From IMG/VR virus record IMGVR_UViG_3300005914_000007, positions 1 through 62,504 of that record: 62,504 nucleotides of DNA; one strand, given 5' to 3'. The notes beneath the pieces were generated by a model, which saw only the letters and a list, made by a program, of their open reading frames with translations, searched no databases and was not told where the DNA came from. The position numbers and the translations under genes were made by a program. Positions 8,927 through 17,501 of the stretch are shown here, piece by piece (within the stretch, counting starts at the first letter, position 1; every line of letters begins with the position of its first letter). Origin of the DNA: a virus.

Positions 8927-9235
8927 ATGATTTACATTGCTAAAAAAGATATTTATATACTCGATAAAGTAATATTCAGTGAGGGTGAAGAAATACTAGT
9001 TGAGAATAATATCGTTAAGAAAAATTCGGATGGTATAAAAATATCATTACCACTAGAAGATTTTAAATCAGATTTTTATATAAAACACAAAACTATTGAT
9101 GTTAAATTTAAAGAATTAGATCAGACCGATGAACAAGTTTGTACGTGGAGATTACAGTTGGATGTCAAAACTACACGCACAAAGGCAAAAGAAATTGAGA
9201 AGTTTCTGAGAGAAAGCTTGGAATCAATGATTTAA
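8927..9235 (+). CDS. Hypothetical protein (102 aa)
   Basis: A beta-rich first half (MIYIAKKDIYILDK), then a helical end. Nothing is recognised. It lies 35 nt after the preceding gene and 17 nt before the next one. Confidence 0.6.
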   Translation: MIYIAKKDIYILDKVIFSEGEEILVENNIVKKNSDGIKISLPLEDFKSDFYIKHKTIDVKFKELDQTDEQVCTWRLQLDVKTTRTKAKEIEKFLRESLESMI

Positions 9236-9252
9236 TTTATAATTTTGTAACG

Positions 9253-9855
9253 ATGAAGTTACACATAATTAGAAGTGGAGATTTAATAAAACCATTACCT
9301 ATACCTACCAAAGACGGGAAGTTTGTTATGAAGATGTCTGTCAGATATGTATATGCTGATACTTCTTTAATTTACGATAAAAACGATTTTCTAATGAGAC
9401 TTTATCAGAAAGAAAGAAAGACAAAGGGAACATTAAATATCCGAAGTACACCAATAACAACTAGACATTTTATATGTGTCACTATTAATAATGAAATAAA
9501 ATTCCTATCCCTTGGTAGATCACTCAATATAATGTTGAATGATTATATTTGTGATGTGAACAGTAAAGGACACATTTCAGTAGATATTAAACACAGTAAA
9601 CAAGGATATCTCATATTTGATGGATCTCGTGAAATTGCTATTAGAGGTCATGAACCACTAGTCGATTCAACAGAACTACAAGATTGGGCTGATTATGTTA
9701 GAGAGAATCAAGATTCGTATTTAGAAGATTATATAACCAAACGTAACCTAAGCAGTCAAGAATCCGAACTCGAAAAAATATATTGGCCAGGGTGTCTGAA
9801 CGAACTTATACAAGATGATAGAAACTCAAAACTTGGAAATATACTAAACATATGA
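9253..9855 (+). CDS. Hypothetical protein (200 aa)
   Basis: A 200-residue protein with a predominantly beta N-terminal two-thirds and an acidic helical C-terminus (DWADYVRENQDSYLEDYI). No motif was recognised. It is the last unknown gene before the NAD+ salvage pair. Confidence 0.6.
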   Translation: MKLHIIRSGDLIKPLPIPTKDGKFVMKMSVRYVYADTSLIYDKNDFLMRLYQKERKTKGTLNIRSTPITTRHFICVTINNEIKFLSLGRSLNIMLNDYICDVNSKGHISVDIKHSKQGYLIFDGSREIAIRGHEPLVDSTELQDWADYVRENQDSYLEDYITKRNLSSQESELEKIYWPGCLNELIQDDRNSKLGNILNI

Positions 9856-9919
9856 TTTACATTATAATCATACTTTAATAAACAATTAATTTACAAATTA
9901 ATATAAAAGACAAATCAAC

Positions 9920-10825
9920 ATGATAGATACCGAAGATTACACAATAGGAGTAGTAGTTGCAAGATTACAAGTTGATGATATACATGAGGGACATCATTAT
10001 ATAATCAAACAAGTTTCTGAAAACCACGGTAAGATTATCATTTTTCTTGGAGTACCGGAATTTGTAGGAAACTTAGAAAATCCACTTGATTTCAATACAA
10101 GAAAATTAATGGTACAAAAGGATTATCCTAATGCCGTCATAATGTCATTGCCTGACCAAGAAACAAATACAAGATGGGCATCTGAATTAGATAGACGAAT
10201 AAGAGAGGTTTTCCCAGAGTCACAAGGTGATGTATTAATGTATGGATCAAGAGATTCGTTCATCCCATCATATAAGATTGGTGGTGGTTCATTCGAATCA
10301 ACCGAATTAAAGCAACTTGGTACTTATACAGGTACCGATATCAGAAAGAAAATATCAGAAGTTAGTATAGCAACACGAGATTTTAGATATGGATGTATCT
10401 ATACGGCATACAATACTCCACCACGAATCATGCCAGCAGTTTATATCGTTCCACAAAAGAATGGTAAAGTATTATTGGCTAAAAAATTCTTCGATACGAA
10501 ATATCGATTCATTGGTGCAATTGTTAAAGAAAATAAAAATACATTAGAATCTATCGGTAAATCCATACTATCTGATAAAATTGGACTGATGGAAACCGAT
10601 GAATTTAAATATCTATTCTCCTCAAATATGAATGATTGGAGAGTAAGGTCAAGTCGTGATAGTATCATGGCAACAGTATTCGAGACTAAATTACTTTATG
10701 GACATCCACAACCATATAATGGTTATGAAGAAGTAAAAGAGTTTGAAATGAAGGATTTGAAAAAAGAAATAATGATTGATTCACATCAACCATTACTAGA
10801 AGAATATCTTAAAATAAAAAACTAA
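9920..10825 (+). CDS. Bifunctional NMN adenylyltransferase with degenerate Nudix-like domain
   Basis: The N-terminal domain (about 1-160) is a nucleotidyltransferase of the NadM type. It has the HxGH motif as H-E-G-H at residues 22-25 and a T-x-T-G-T-D-I-R segment near 137, which matches the ISSTxxR signature. It would join NMN and ATP to give NAD+. The C-terminal domain (about 168-301) has the layout of a Nudix hydrolase, as in bacterial NadM-Nudix fusions. However, its Nudix box lacks the R-E-x-x-E-E glutamates (ESIGKSILSDKIG), so hydrolase activity is probably lost. It sits 5 nt upstream of the NadV gene, completing a two-step nicotinamide-to-NAD+ route. Confidence 0.85.
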   Translation: MIDTEDYTIGVVVARLQVDDIHEGHHYIIKQVSENHGKIIIFLGVPEFVGNLENPLDFNTRKLMVQKDYPNAVIMSLPDQETNTRWASELDRRIREVFPESQGDVLMYGSRDSFIPSYKIGGGSFESTELKQLGTYTGTDIRKKISEVSIATRDFRYGCIYTAYNTPPRIMPAVYIVPQKNGKVLLAKKFFDTKYRFIGAIVKENKNTLESIGKSILSDKIGLMETDEFKYLFSSNMNDWRVRSSRDSIMATVFETKLLYGHPQPYNGYEEVKEFEMKDLKKEIMIDSHQPLLEEYLKIKN

Positions 10826-10830
10826 TTGTT

Positions 10831-12426
10831 ATGAAAAGATCATTAAAGAGAAGTATTAAACGAAGGTTCGAAGCAGCCATACAATCAAAAAATTTCGATG
10901 AGTTTGTTGAATTACAGCCATTGATAGAGAAATTGTTCGATAAACCGAACAATCTAATTTTACTCAGTGATGGGTATAAGTATTCACACCAAAAATTCTA
11001 TTCAGATAAACTTGAAAAAATGGGTTCGTATCTAGAATCGAGAGGTGGTGAATTCTCAGAAACAGTATTCTTTGGACTTCAGTATTTTCTAAAACATTAT
11101 CTTGAAGGTATAGCAATAACGGCAGATGATGTTGATGAAGCACACGACTACCTTGGTACAGAATTTGGGATATTTGGACGTGATGGTGTGTTCGATCGTT
11201 CAAAATTCGATTACATTGTTAAAGAACACGGTGGGAAACTACCAATCAGAATCAAAGCTGTTCCCGAAGGTACAGTTGTTACAACGAAGAACGTACTTCT
11301 ATACATTGAGAATACTGATCCAAATTGTGCTTGGCTTACCAACTTCCTCGAAACACTCATTCTGCAAGTGTGGTACCCAATCACGGTAGCAACACTTTCA
11401 AGAGAAGTTAAGAAACTTGTTAAATCAGCTTTTGATGAAATGACTGACTTACCAGTTGAAACGAAGAATTTCTTGATGGAATTTGTTCTAAACGACTTTG
11501 GTTTCAGAGCATCAACATCAGTTCAATCGGCTGGAATCGGTGGGGCGGCACACCTATTGAACTTCTTTGGTTCAGACACAACGGCAGCATCTAAACTTAT
11601 CAGAGAATACTACAATACGGATTTGATTTATGGAAAAACTGTTCCAGCAACAGAACACTCTATTATGTGTCTCGAAGGTAAGGAGGGTGAGGCTAATATG
11701 ATGAGAAGAGTCCTAGAAGAGTTTCCGGACCATATCGTAGCTTGTGTGTCTGATACGTATGACATTCAGAACGCTGTTGATAACATTTGGGGTAAAGAGT
11801 TGAAGTCAATGATACTCAACAGACCCGAATTACCGGGTAATCAACTTGTGATTCGTCCTGATAGTGGTCATGTTATTAACACATTGATTACAATATTCAA
11901 ATCACTCTTCTCATCATTTGGATATACAACGAATACAAAGGGTTATAAAGTATTACCTCCACAAGTTCGAGTTATTCAAGGGGATGGTGTAAACATCGGT
12001 TCAATTGATGAAATATATGACATGTTACGAAGAGAGAAGATTTCTCCTGAGAACCTTGTTTTTGGTATGGGCGGTAAACTACTACAGGCGGAGATTGATA
12101 GAGACAAACAGAATTTTGCAACTAAGGCTTGTTACGCTATCTATGACGGTGAAGAACGAAATGTTGTTAAGAGCCCGACTGAAATAGATGAGAACTTCAA
12201 AACTTCACAATCATTCAAGAAGTCAAAACAAGGTATTCCAAAACTTGTTAAAGTAACGGATGGATATATCACTGTTACATCTACTGATTCAACATTTGAT
12301 GATGTAATTGATGAAATGGAATGGGTATATGAGTACGGTGTTATTCTTAAAGAATTAAAATATGAGGATATACGAGAGAGAGCATCAATTAACGATATTG
12401 TAACAGAAGTTTCAGAATTGGTATGA
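10831..12426 (+). CDS. nadV: Nicotinamide phosphoribosyltransferase (NadV/NAMPT)
   Basis: The 531-residue enzyme converts nicotinamide and PRPP to NMN. Family hallmarks are visible in order: LLSDGYKYSHQ near residue 46, ESRGG near 70, FGFRASTS near 224, PATEHS near 270, VIRPDSGH near 345, RVIQGDGVNIGS near 380 and FGMGGKLLQ near 410. Length is close to human NAMPT (491) with extra N-terminal residues. It is paired with the upstream NMN adenylyltransferase, so the phage can rebuild NAD+ from the nicotinamide released when NAD+ is cleaved. Its stop overlaps the ATG of a disrupted small gene (ATGA). Confidence 0.93.
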   Translation: MKRSLKRSIKRRFEAAIQSKNFDEFVELQPLIEKLFDKPNNLILLSDGYKYSHQKFYSDKLEKMGSYLESRGGEFSETVFFGLQYFLKHYLEGIAITADDVDEAHDYLGTEFGIFGRDGVFDRSKFDYIVKEHGGKLPIRIKAVPEGTVVTTKNVLLYIENTDPNCAWLTNFLETLILQVWYPITVATLSREVKKLVKSAFDEMTDLPVETKNFLMEFVLNDFGFRASTSVQSAGIGGAAHLLNFFGSDTTAASKLIREYYNTDLIYGKTVPATEHSIMCLEGKEGEANMMRRVLEEFPDHIVACVSDTYDIQNAVDNIWGKELKSMILNRPELPGNQLVIRPDSGHVINTLITIFKSLFSSFGYTTNTKGYKVLPPQVRVIQGDGVNIGSIDEIYDMLRREKISPENLVFGMGGKLLQAEIDRDKQNFATKACYAIYDGEERNVVKSPTEIDENFKTSQSFKKSKQGIPKLVKVTDGYITVTSTDSTFDDVIDEMEWVYEYGVILKELKYEDIRERASINDIVTEVSELV

Positions 12427-12638
12427 GAACATTTGATTCAAGTGATATGACAAGATGGGATAAAAGGTTTATATGACGGAACGTAAAACACACAAGTCTT
12501 TAGCTGATGTGTAGTTTATGAAATTAAACGTATTTCGTCTAATCACGGGAAACCATTATATTTGATGATACATATGATGAACAACCGGAGTTTTTAACCA
12601 AATCTAGAATTTCTAAATTAGAAGATTTGTTAAATTAA
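12423..12638 (+). pseudogene. Small gene interrupted by repeat copy C and a frameshift
   Basis: The frame starts at an ATGA overlap with nadV and reads MRTFDSSDMTRWDKRF before the repeat supplies FI-stop at 12476. If the repeat is removed between TTTAT (12472) and 12520, the frame continues for another 15 codons (MKLNVFRLITGNHYI). After one further base slip near 12560 it runs on as FDDTYDEQPEFL to a stop at 12636-12638. The restored protein would be about 56 residues. The reconstruction is inference; the 3' end overlaps the convergent gene by 4 nt. Confidence 0.55.
12468..12519 (+). repeat. Repeat copy C: IS605/TnpB right-end-like hairpin element inside a gene
   Basis: TTTATATGACGGAACGTAAA, an imperfect hairpin around TCTTTAG, then TGTGTAGTTTAT. 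It is the copy that most clearly looks inserted, because coding sequence is found on both sides. The sequence right after the element would be the guide position in a TnpB-type omega RNA. Confidence 0.7.
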
Positions 12639-13408
12639 CTATCAAAATCGATAGAGTTACCAAACTCATCTTCATCACCGGTATTCTGTGAATCTCTTTC
12701 CGTAGGATTAACTAAATCCGAGTCTTCATCATCCAAGTTATCCATATTATTAACATATTTTTCTAGATGATTGAAAGCTGTATCGAAGGCTTCCATAACT
12801 TGTTTTGGTTCTGTTCCATACAAACCCATAATATCATCACCAAGTTTTATTATCTCACTGGAAAGTCTTTCATCAGGTATATCGAATAATAATTTATCTA
12901 CAATAAACTCAGTAACCTTTTTATCATAAGGTCTTAGAACATTTTCTAATTCGGCAACAAGTCTGTTCATATGGTCTTTTGAGTAATCCGAGTCTCGTGA
13001 GTAAGCATCAAAATGATTTTGAATACTTTCAATTTTACTTTTAATGTCTTGAATAGAGTGTCTAGTAATCGAACTGTCATAATGGCCGTTTTCCGACACA
13101 CCTAGAATTCCTTGAACACTCTTTTCTATTATTTCAAGACCTTCTTCTACACTTTTAATCTTTCTTTTATTTTCATTCTCTTTCACATATCCTTTTTCGA
13201 CATCCATTTCACACACATAAGAACTATCAAGTTTTAACTTATCATGACTCAAATATACATGTAATAACCCATTTTCTTGGATATCCCAGTGAAATATATA
13301 TTTTTCGAAATTAGAAACAAGATCTTTTATTTCCGACATTTTAGCATCGATTAAATCACTAAATTCATTAGTTTTATATTCGTTGAATGTTATTAAATAT
13401 TTATACAT
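12635..13408 (-). CDS. Hypothetical protein with acidic tail (257 aa)
   Basis: It begins MYKYLITFNEYK, one of the capsid-targeting-like N-termini in this window. The body is helical and the last ~35 residues are very acidic. The segment SVEEGLEIIEKSVQGI (near residue 85) matches LRDCLDVIEKAVRGAI at the end of the neighbouring 110-residue protein, so the two genes look like paralogues in part. They are 10 nt apart on the same strand. The function is unknown. Confidence 0.6.
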   Translation of the reverse strand: MYKYLITFNEYKTNEFSDLIDAKMSEIKDLVSNFEKYIFHWDIQENGLLHVYLSHDKLKLDSSYVCEMDVEKGYVKENENKRKIKSVEEGLEIIEKSVQGILGVSENGHYDSSITRHSIQDIKSKIESIQNHFDAYSRDSDYSKDHMNRLVAELENVLRPYDKKVTEFIVDKLLFDIPDERLSSEIIKLGDDIMGLYGTEPKQVMEAFDTAFNHLEKYVNNMDNLDDEDSDLVNPTERDSQNTGDEDEFGNSIDFDS

Positions 13409-13418
13409 AACTATTAAT

Positions 13419-13751
13419 TTATTTTATAGCTCCACGAACAGCCTTTTCAATAACATCAAGACAATCTCTTAAATTATTAACATCTACACGCTCACCATTT
13501 TCGAATAAGATAGATGATTGACCATTGATGGTCCATTCCTTGCTTCCAAAACTTGGATTACTAATATCGGTTAAGGAACACACCATCTCAAAAGAACTCC
13601 CAGTTGGATCCTTTTTCGTACATGTGAATAGAATATTTCCCTCAGCATTAGATGATAAAGATTCTAATTCTTGAAATCTTGATTTCATAAGTTTTGTTGC
13701 GTCTACAACACTATCCCCATATTCCTCAAAAAATTTTATCAATCTACTCAT
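13419..13751 (-). CDS. Hypothetical protein, partial paralogue of downstream gene
   Basis: The 110-residue product starts MSRLIKFFEEYGDS, again a head-targeting-like beginning. A TTG two codons upstream could also start it, but the ATG at 13751 sits 20 nt after a TAATATATA box and is preferred. Its end is similar to the N-terminal third of the following 257-residue protein, suggesting duplication of one small domain. Confidence 0.6.
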   Translation of the reverse strand: MSRLIKFFEEYGDSVVDATKLMKSRFQELESLSSNAEGNILFTCTKKDPTGSSFEMVCSLTDISNPSFGSKEWTINGQSSILFENGERVDVNNLRDCLDVIEKAVRGAIK

Positions 13752-13800
13752 AAACAAATCCTATTTTAAAGTATATATTAAGTATAAATAACCACAATAA

Positions 13801-14580
13801 ATGACAACTAAGAATATCACATTCGAATTCGTTCCAGAGAACTTTGATGAGTTTAGAAGAAAATTAAAAGATTTGACACGTTTGAGCGATAACATTAAGT
13901 TATCAATAACTGACGATAAAATATTTATATACTCAATATTAGGCTCATCTCAGATAGTATTGGCTATGAAATCTTACCAATTGGATAGAATTGATTTCAT
14001 AGAATCAAATAACAGTATCGAACACACAATCGATTGTATTATACTCGGTGCTAAGAAATTTGTTAAGAACATAGATTTTGTTAAAACGAATGAGAAGATT
14101 AAATGTAAGGTGACCTATAAGATATTTGATGATGATAGAACTGAGGTTAGACAATTTCAATTAACTAGTGGTAAGTTAAAATTGAAAGTAGAAACCGGAG
14201 ATAGAAATGAGATTAAGAATATAACAAAGGAACAGATGAATGAAACTTTGGATCCAAGTAAAAAAGAATGGAGCTTTGATGTTAATGAATCTGACTTCAC
14301 CGATATTTCAAAACTTTCCAAGATAAATACAGATGAGTCCAAAAGAATATTGAATATTAATGCCGAAAACAATACCGTTAAATTGTCCGAAGACGGGTTG
14401 TGGGAAATGGAGGTCGCTGATACAGATCAACCAGACTCTCATATAATGATTAATAAGAATCATCTACCTATGATTGATACATCAGGTACAGATATTACTT
14501 TCAACGTATTTAGGAACTTTATATTCGTTGAGGGAGAGAATTCTAAGCTAATGATAAGCTTCGAACAGACATTTAATTAA
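13801..14580 (+). CDS. Sliding-clamp-like protein (gp45 type)
   Basis: The 259-residue protein has the beta-alpha-beta pattern of a PCNA/gp45 half-clamp repeated twice. The first half has a strand pair (IKLSITDDKIFIYSIL) followed by IVLAMKSYQLD. The second half has a helix FTDISKLSKIN, a strand ILNINAENNTVKLSEDGLWEME, and a closing HIMINKNHLPMI followed by FIFVEGENSKLMISF. T4 gp45 has 228 residues. Such clamps tether the polymerase and also activate late transcription in T4. Sequence identity to gp45 is low by eye, so the assignment rests on pattern. Confidence 0.6.
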   Translation: MTTKNITFEFVPENFDEFRRKLKDLTRLSDNIKLSITDDKIFIYSILGSSQIVLAMKSYQLDRIDFIESNNSIEHTIDCIILGAKKFVKNIDFVKTNEKIKCKVTYKIFDDDRTEVRQFQLTSGKLKLKVETGDRNEIKNITKEQMNETLDPSKKEWSFDVNESDFTDISKLSKINTDESKRILNINAENNTVKLSEDGLWEMEVADTDQPDSHIMINKNHLPMIDTSGTDITFNVFRNFIFVEGENSKLMISFEQTFN

Positions 14581-14729
14581 AATAAACAAAAAAGGACGTA
14601 ATAAGATAAATAGTTATCTAGAAACTATCAAATATTAAAGTTTATCATCAGTTAAAAATACAACATATTAAAACAAAAATAACAATATAGACATAATTAA
14701 GTATATCATTACATAGAGAGGCTCTTAAG

Positions 14730-14738
14730 TAATATATA
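14730..14738 (+). promoter_or_regulatory. TAATATATA box that supports a GTG start
   Basis: TAATATATA is followed by ATTT and then GTG at 14743, the same spacing as before ATG codons elsewhere. It is the best evidence that the next gene starts with GTG. The rest of the 14581-14742 gap holds only A/T-rich sequence. Confidence 0.5.
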
Positions 14739-14742
14739 ATTT

Positions 14743-14970
14743 GTGATTGAACATAAGTTATATAATACTTTCGTCTATTATCTCGAAGATAAAAAAAGAC
14801 ATTTAAAACTAACACATACTTGGCTTATTCTAGCCAAAGTATCTGAATTTAACTTTTATACTTTCTTATACGAATTCAAAACAGATTTAAATCTAAGAAC
14901 TCGAATAATCGAAACACATCGATTAGAAAAACTAAACCAATTATTATATGAAGTTAATAGATCAGAGTAA
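14743..14970 (+). CDS. Hypothetical protein (75 aa), GTG start
   Basis: A basic, helical, aromatic-rich protein (FVYYLEDKKRHLK). No family is recognised. The GTG start is chosen from the TAATATATA box exactly 4 nt upstream. It overlaps the next gene by 23 nt. Confidence 0.5.
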   Translation: MIEHKLYNTFVYYLEDKKRHLKLTHTWLILAKVSEFNFYTFLYEFKTDLNLRTRIIETHRLEKLNQLLYEVNRSE

Positions 14971-15286
14971 TCATATCAAATACTATGAGGGATTAGATGT
15001 AAATAGAATGAAAAACCATCCAAACGATGGATCAAAAGGACTGATGATAATATTTTTTGACTCAATGGAGAAGGAACAAAAGAAGTATGAACGATCTCGG
15101 AAAATATCAAACATATTATGGAGTGAGAATTATACTAATTTCAATAATCTAATTGATAGTTTAAAAAATAGTTACTTAGTTATATACGAAACAAAAGGAT
15201 ATACCGATGTCACATACCGAGGTGTTAAAAGTAAAATGGAGACACAGGGATCAACCTGGTCGGCTATATCTGGTATCGCATATTAA
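14948..15286 (+). CDS. Hypothetical protein (112 aa)
   Basis: No motif is recognised. It contains the segment IKYYEGLDVNRMKN near the N-terminus and ends with a glycine/serine-rich tail (STWSAISGIAY). The overlap with the preceding gene implies translational coupling. Confidence 0.55.
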   Translation: MKLIDQSNHIKYYEGLDVNRMKNHPNDGSKGLMIIFFDSMEKEQKKYERSRKISNILWSENYTNFNNLIDSLKNSYLVIYETKGYTDVTYRGVKSKMETQGSTWSAISGIAY

Positions 15287-15297
15287 ATATATAACAT

Positions 15298-15768
15298 ATG
15301 AGACATCTAATGAGATATGAAGGATTTTCACACTCTGACCGGGCCGATGAGGTGTTAGATAAGATACATAAATATGGTATAGAATCCATAACACCTGAAG
15401 AAAGACAGTTCATGGACTCATATAAAACTGGTGAGGAGGAAGAAATACATCACAAATTAACAAAGATGGAAAACGAAGTAGTCTTTGAACATGATACCTT
15501 ACCAATAAAGTTTCAACTTAGTGAGGTAAAATATTTAGGTGAAATTAAACAACTAATCGGAATTATTTACGTATCAGATATAACGCTTGATAACGGCAAA
15601 GAGATATCTGGGAGATTAGAGGGTATGATTATTACCAATGATCAGACTGGTGAGATATCTGCCGACTTTTCAAAAGATGAATATGATATATTTGACTTCT
15701 GTGAAGGACTTGAACACGAACTAGATTCTTTTTTAGAGTATGTCGTAAGTGAAGTTGAGTCAATGTGA
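15298..15768 (+). CDS. Hypothetical protein (156 aa)
   Basis: Starts MRHLMRYEGFSHSD, similar to the other tag-like N-termini. The first ~50 residues are helical (ADEVLDKIHKYGIESITPEE, as in short linker domains of phage internal proteins), the rest is an acidic mixed alpha/beta domain. The start is supported by an AAATATATA box 4 nt upstream. The function is unknown. Confidence 0.6.
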   Translation: MRHLMRYEGFSHSDRADEVLDKIHKYGIESITPEERQFMDSYKTGEEEEIHHKLTKMENEVVFEHDTLPIKFQLSEVKYLGEIKQLIGIIYVSDITLDNGKEISGRLEGMIITNDQTGEISADFSKDEYDIFDFCEGLEHELDSFLEYVVSEVESM

Positions 15769-15787
15769 GAAAAATTAATATTAATTA

Positions 15788-16600
15788 ATGGGTAGAATTA
15801 TAGAGAGCACTACACAAGGAGAGAGTATCGATAAAGATGATTTGTTTCACAAGATACGACCACTAGGAAGGTGGATAAGTAAAGAATTAGGTATGAGAGA
15901 TGTTATTGATGAAATGACATTACCACACAGAACACCACCCCCACAAAAACAATTAGATAAATTCTATAAAGGAATAGAGATTCTGGAACGAACATCCATG
16001 CCACTTAACTTTATCAGAACACAGAAGAACCGCTCAAAAGATATGATGTTGGTTTACAACGAAAAAGGCAAATGGGACTATGTTAACAAGTTAAATACAA
16101 ACTATTCCGATACAGCTTTACTATTAGCCGAATTAATAGTTAGGATTTTCAATGATAATCCGGTCAAAGGACTCGAAGCCTATAAAGAAATTTTACAAAA
16201 TCCAAAATTAGGATTACTTAAATTAAAGCCAATAATGAGTGAGTTATTTAAGAAACATTTCACATTTACTGACCTACAAGCTTCTGTTAACGAGATTAAG
16301 AAATTCTCTAAGAGAGGTGAGGAAGCTGAGGAAACAGTAATTGAGTGGTTGGAATATTTAGGATATGAAATTGCATACACTGGTGGTAATGGAGATATGA
16401 TTGATATGTTATTCGGGACAGATATTATTGTTAGAACACCCGATCATAAATATTTCACAATACAAGTTAAGAAATCAAAAATGGATTTAAATGAATTAGA
16501 TTATCTACACGTAGATTGGATAGTATTTGTTGAGCCAGTTATAAGTGTTTATAACAAGGTTTCCGGAGTTGAGATACCGGAACATGAGTTGATGGTATAA
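15788..16600 (+). CDS. PD-(D/E)xK-like nuclease domain protein
   Basis: The C-terminal domain (about residues 175-245) has the layout of a restriction-endonuclease-like fold. A helix with GEEAEETVIEWLEYLGY is followed by GDMIDMLFGTDIIV with the candidate metal-binding Asp, and then a strand FTIQVKKS giving a Q-x-K motif. The Q-for-D/E change occurs in several such families. The N-terminal ~170 residues are helical and unrecognised. It could be a DNA nuclease or an inactive relative. Confidence 0.55.
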   Translation: MGRIIESTTQGESIDKDDLFHKIRPLGRWISKELGMRDVIDEMTLPHRTPPPQKQLDKFYKGIEILERTSMPLNFIRTQKNRSKDMMLVYNEKGKWDYVNKLNTNYSDTALLLAELIVRIFNDNPVKGLEAYKEILQNPKLGLLKLKPIMSELFKKHFTFTDLQASVNEIKKFSKRGEEAEETVIEWLEYLGYEIAYTGGNGDMIDMLFGTDIIVRTPDHKYFTIQVKKSKMDLNELDYLHVDWIVFVEPVISVYNKVSGVEIPEHELMV

Positions 16601-16610
16601 CCATCAACTC
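16586..16610. terminator. Perfect 11-bp hairpin over the stop codon
   Basis: GAGTTGATGGT, loop ATA, ACCATCAACTC, followed by ATTATTTAAAT. The TAA stop of the nuclease-like gene lies in the loop and arm. It is a likely terminator despite a poor U-tract, and very similar in build to the hairpin at 25471. Confidence 0.6.
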
Positions 16611-16638
16611 ATTATTTAAATAAATAAAATTAATAATT

Positions 16639-17106
16639 TTGAATATTATAAAATTAGTATATTGGATATACAAAGAAAAAAGTCAACATTTCATATCAGT
16701 TCAATCACATATATGGGATAAATGGAAAATATTAATTTCGATAGCTATTTGGATGAATCCAAATTACAAGAAATCTATAATACATCGTAAAAGGTATAAA
16801 AGATTACGAAATTTCGTTGTTATCGGACTCAAATGGAGTGGTAAAAACGTAAAGAGAAGAACTTCTGGGTACGCCAAGGAGTATATCAAAAAACACCGAA
16901 ACACACACTGTGTATACTGTGAATGTAGTATTACCGAAGAAAACGCCACAACTGATCACATTATACCCATATCAAAAGGTGGTAATAACTCAAAAGTTAA
17001 TCTAATGATATGTTGTTTTGATTGTAACAATGACCGCGGAGATTTAGACTATTCAAAATACTTATCAAAGAAAAATCCAAATAGAAAGGCAGATGATTTC
17101 ATTTAA
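16639..17106 (+). CDS. HNH endonuclease
   Basis: The C-terminal half holds a clear zinc-binding HNH module: CVYC, then DHIIPISKGG, then N-L-x-x-C-C-x-D-C-N. The N-terminal ~85 residues are basic and aromatic, probably DNA-contacting. The long frame starts at TTG 16639. An internal ATG at 16753 would remove 38 residues but keep the HNH part. It is probably a free-standing homing endonuclease, in keeping with the many others here. Confidence 0.8.
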   Translation: MNIIKLVYWIYKEKSQHFISVQSHIWDKWKILISIAIWMNPNYKKSIIHRKRYKRLRNFVVIGLKWSGKNVKRRTSGYAKEYIKKHRNTHCVYCECSITEENATTDHIIPISKGGNNSKVNLMICCFDCNNDRGDLDYSKYLSKKNPNRKADDFI

Positions 17107-17146
17107 CCAGAATACCTATTTTTAATAATCTAATATAAAATTCATA

Positions 17147-17440
17147 ATGTATGATAGGAGATATATGGATTTATTCCTTAGTGATAAACCATTAGTGTGG
17201 CGTGAAGATTTTGAACAACATTCCGAGTATTTTATAAAAATAGATTTATCAATTGTTGAGATGATTTACAAACCAAAATTCTCAGAAAAGATAATCGGAA
17301 TTACGCAACACAATCGAGTGATTAATATATTTTTCGTGACGACATCGGGGATCCAACGAATGTGTACTAAATATATCCGAACCGACAGATTCAAATCACT
17401 ATATAGAAATATAGTGATAGATAAACTACTCAACAGCTAA
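17147..17440 (+). CDS. Hypothetical protein ending in repeat copy F
   Basis: The 97-residue protein begins MYDRRYMDLFLSD and is mixed alpha/beta. Nothing is recognised. Its stop codon is supplied by repeat copy F (CAG CTA A), so the natural C-terminus may be missing. Confidence 0.5.
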   Translation: MYDRRYMDLFLSDKPLVWREDFEQHSEYFIKIDLSIVEMIYKPKFSEKIIGITQHNRVINIFFVTTSGIQRMCTKYIRTDRFKSLYRNIVIDKLLNS

Positions 17441-17454
17441 AGACTGATATGTTT
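17422..17454 (-). repeat. Repeat copy F: degenerate hairpin element
   Basis: On the minus strand ACATATCAG, TCTTTAG, CTGTTGAGT, then AGTTTAT. The core and 3' end match copies A, C, D and E. The hairpin arms have mismatches and the ACGGAACG left part is absent, so this is the most decayed copy. It lies about 50 bp downstream of a large homing nuclease. Confidence 0.5.
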
Positions 17455-17501
17455 CTATACCACAAGGAAAGAGTATAGGAAATTAGCATTATATGAGATT
17501 C

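Noticed and set aside
13752-13757. TTG start for the gene ending at 13419
   Set aside because: The ATG two codons later has the usual distance to a TAATATATA box.
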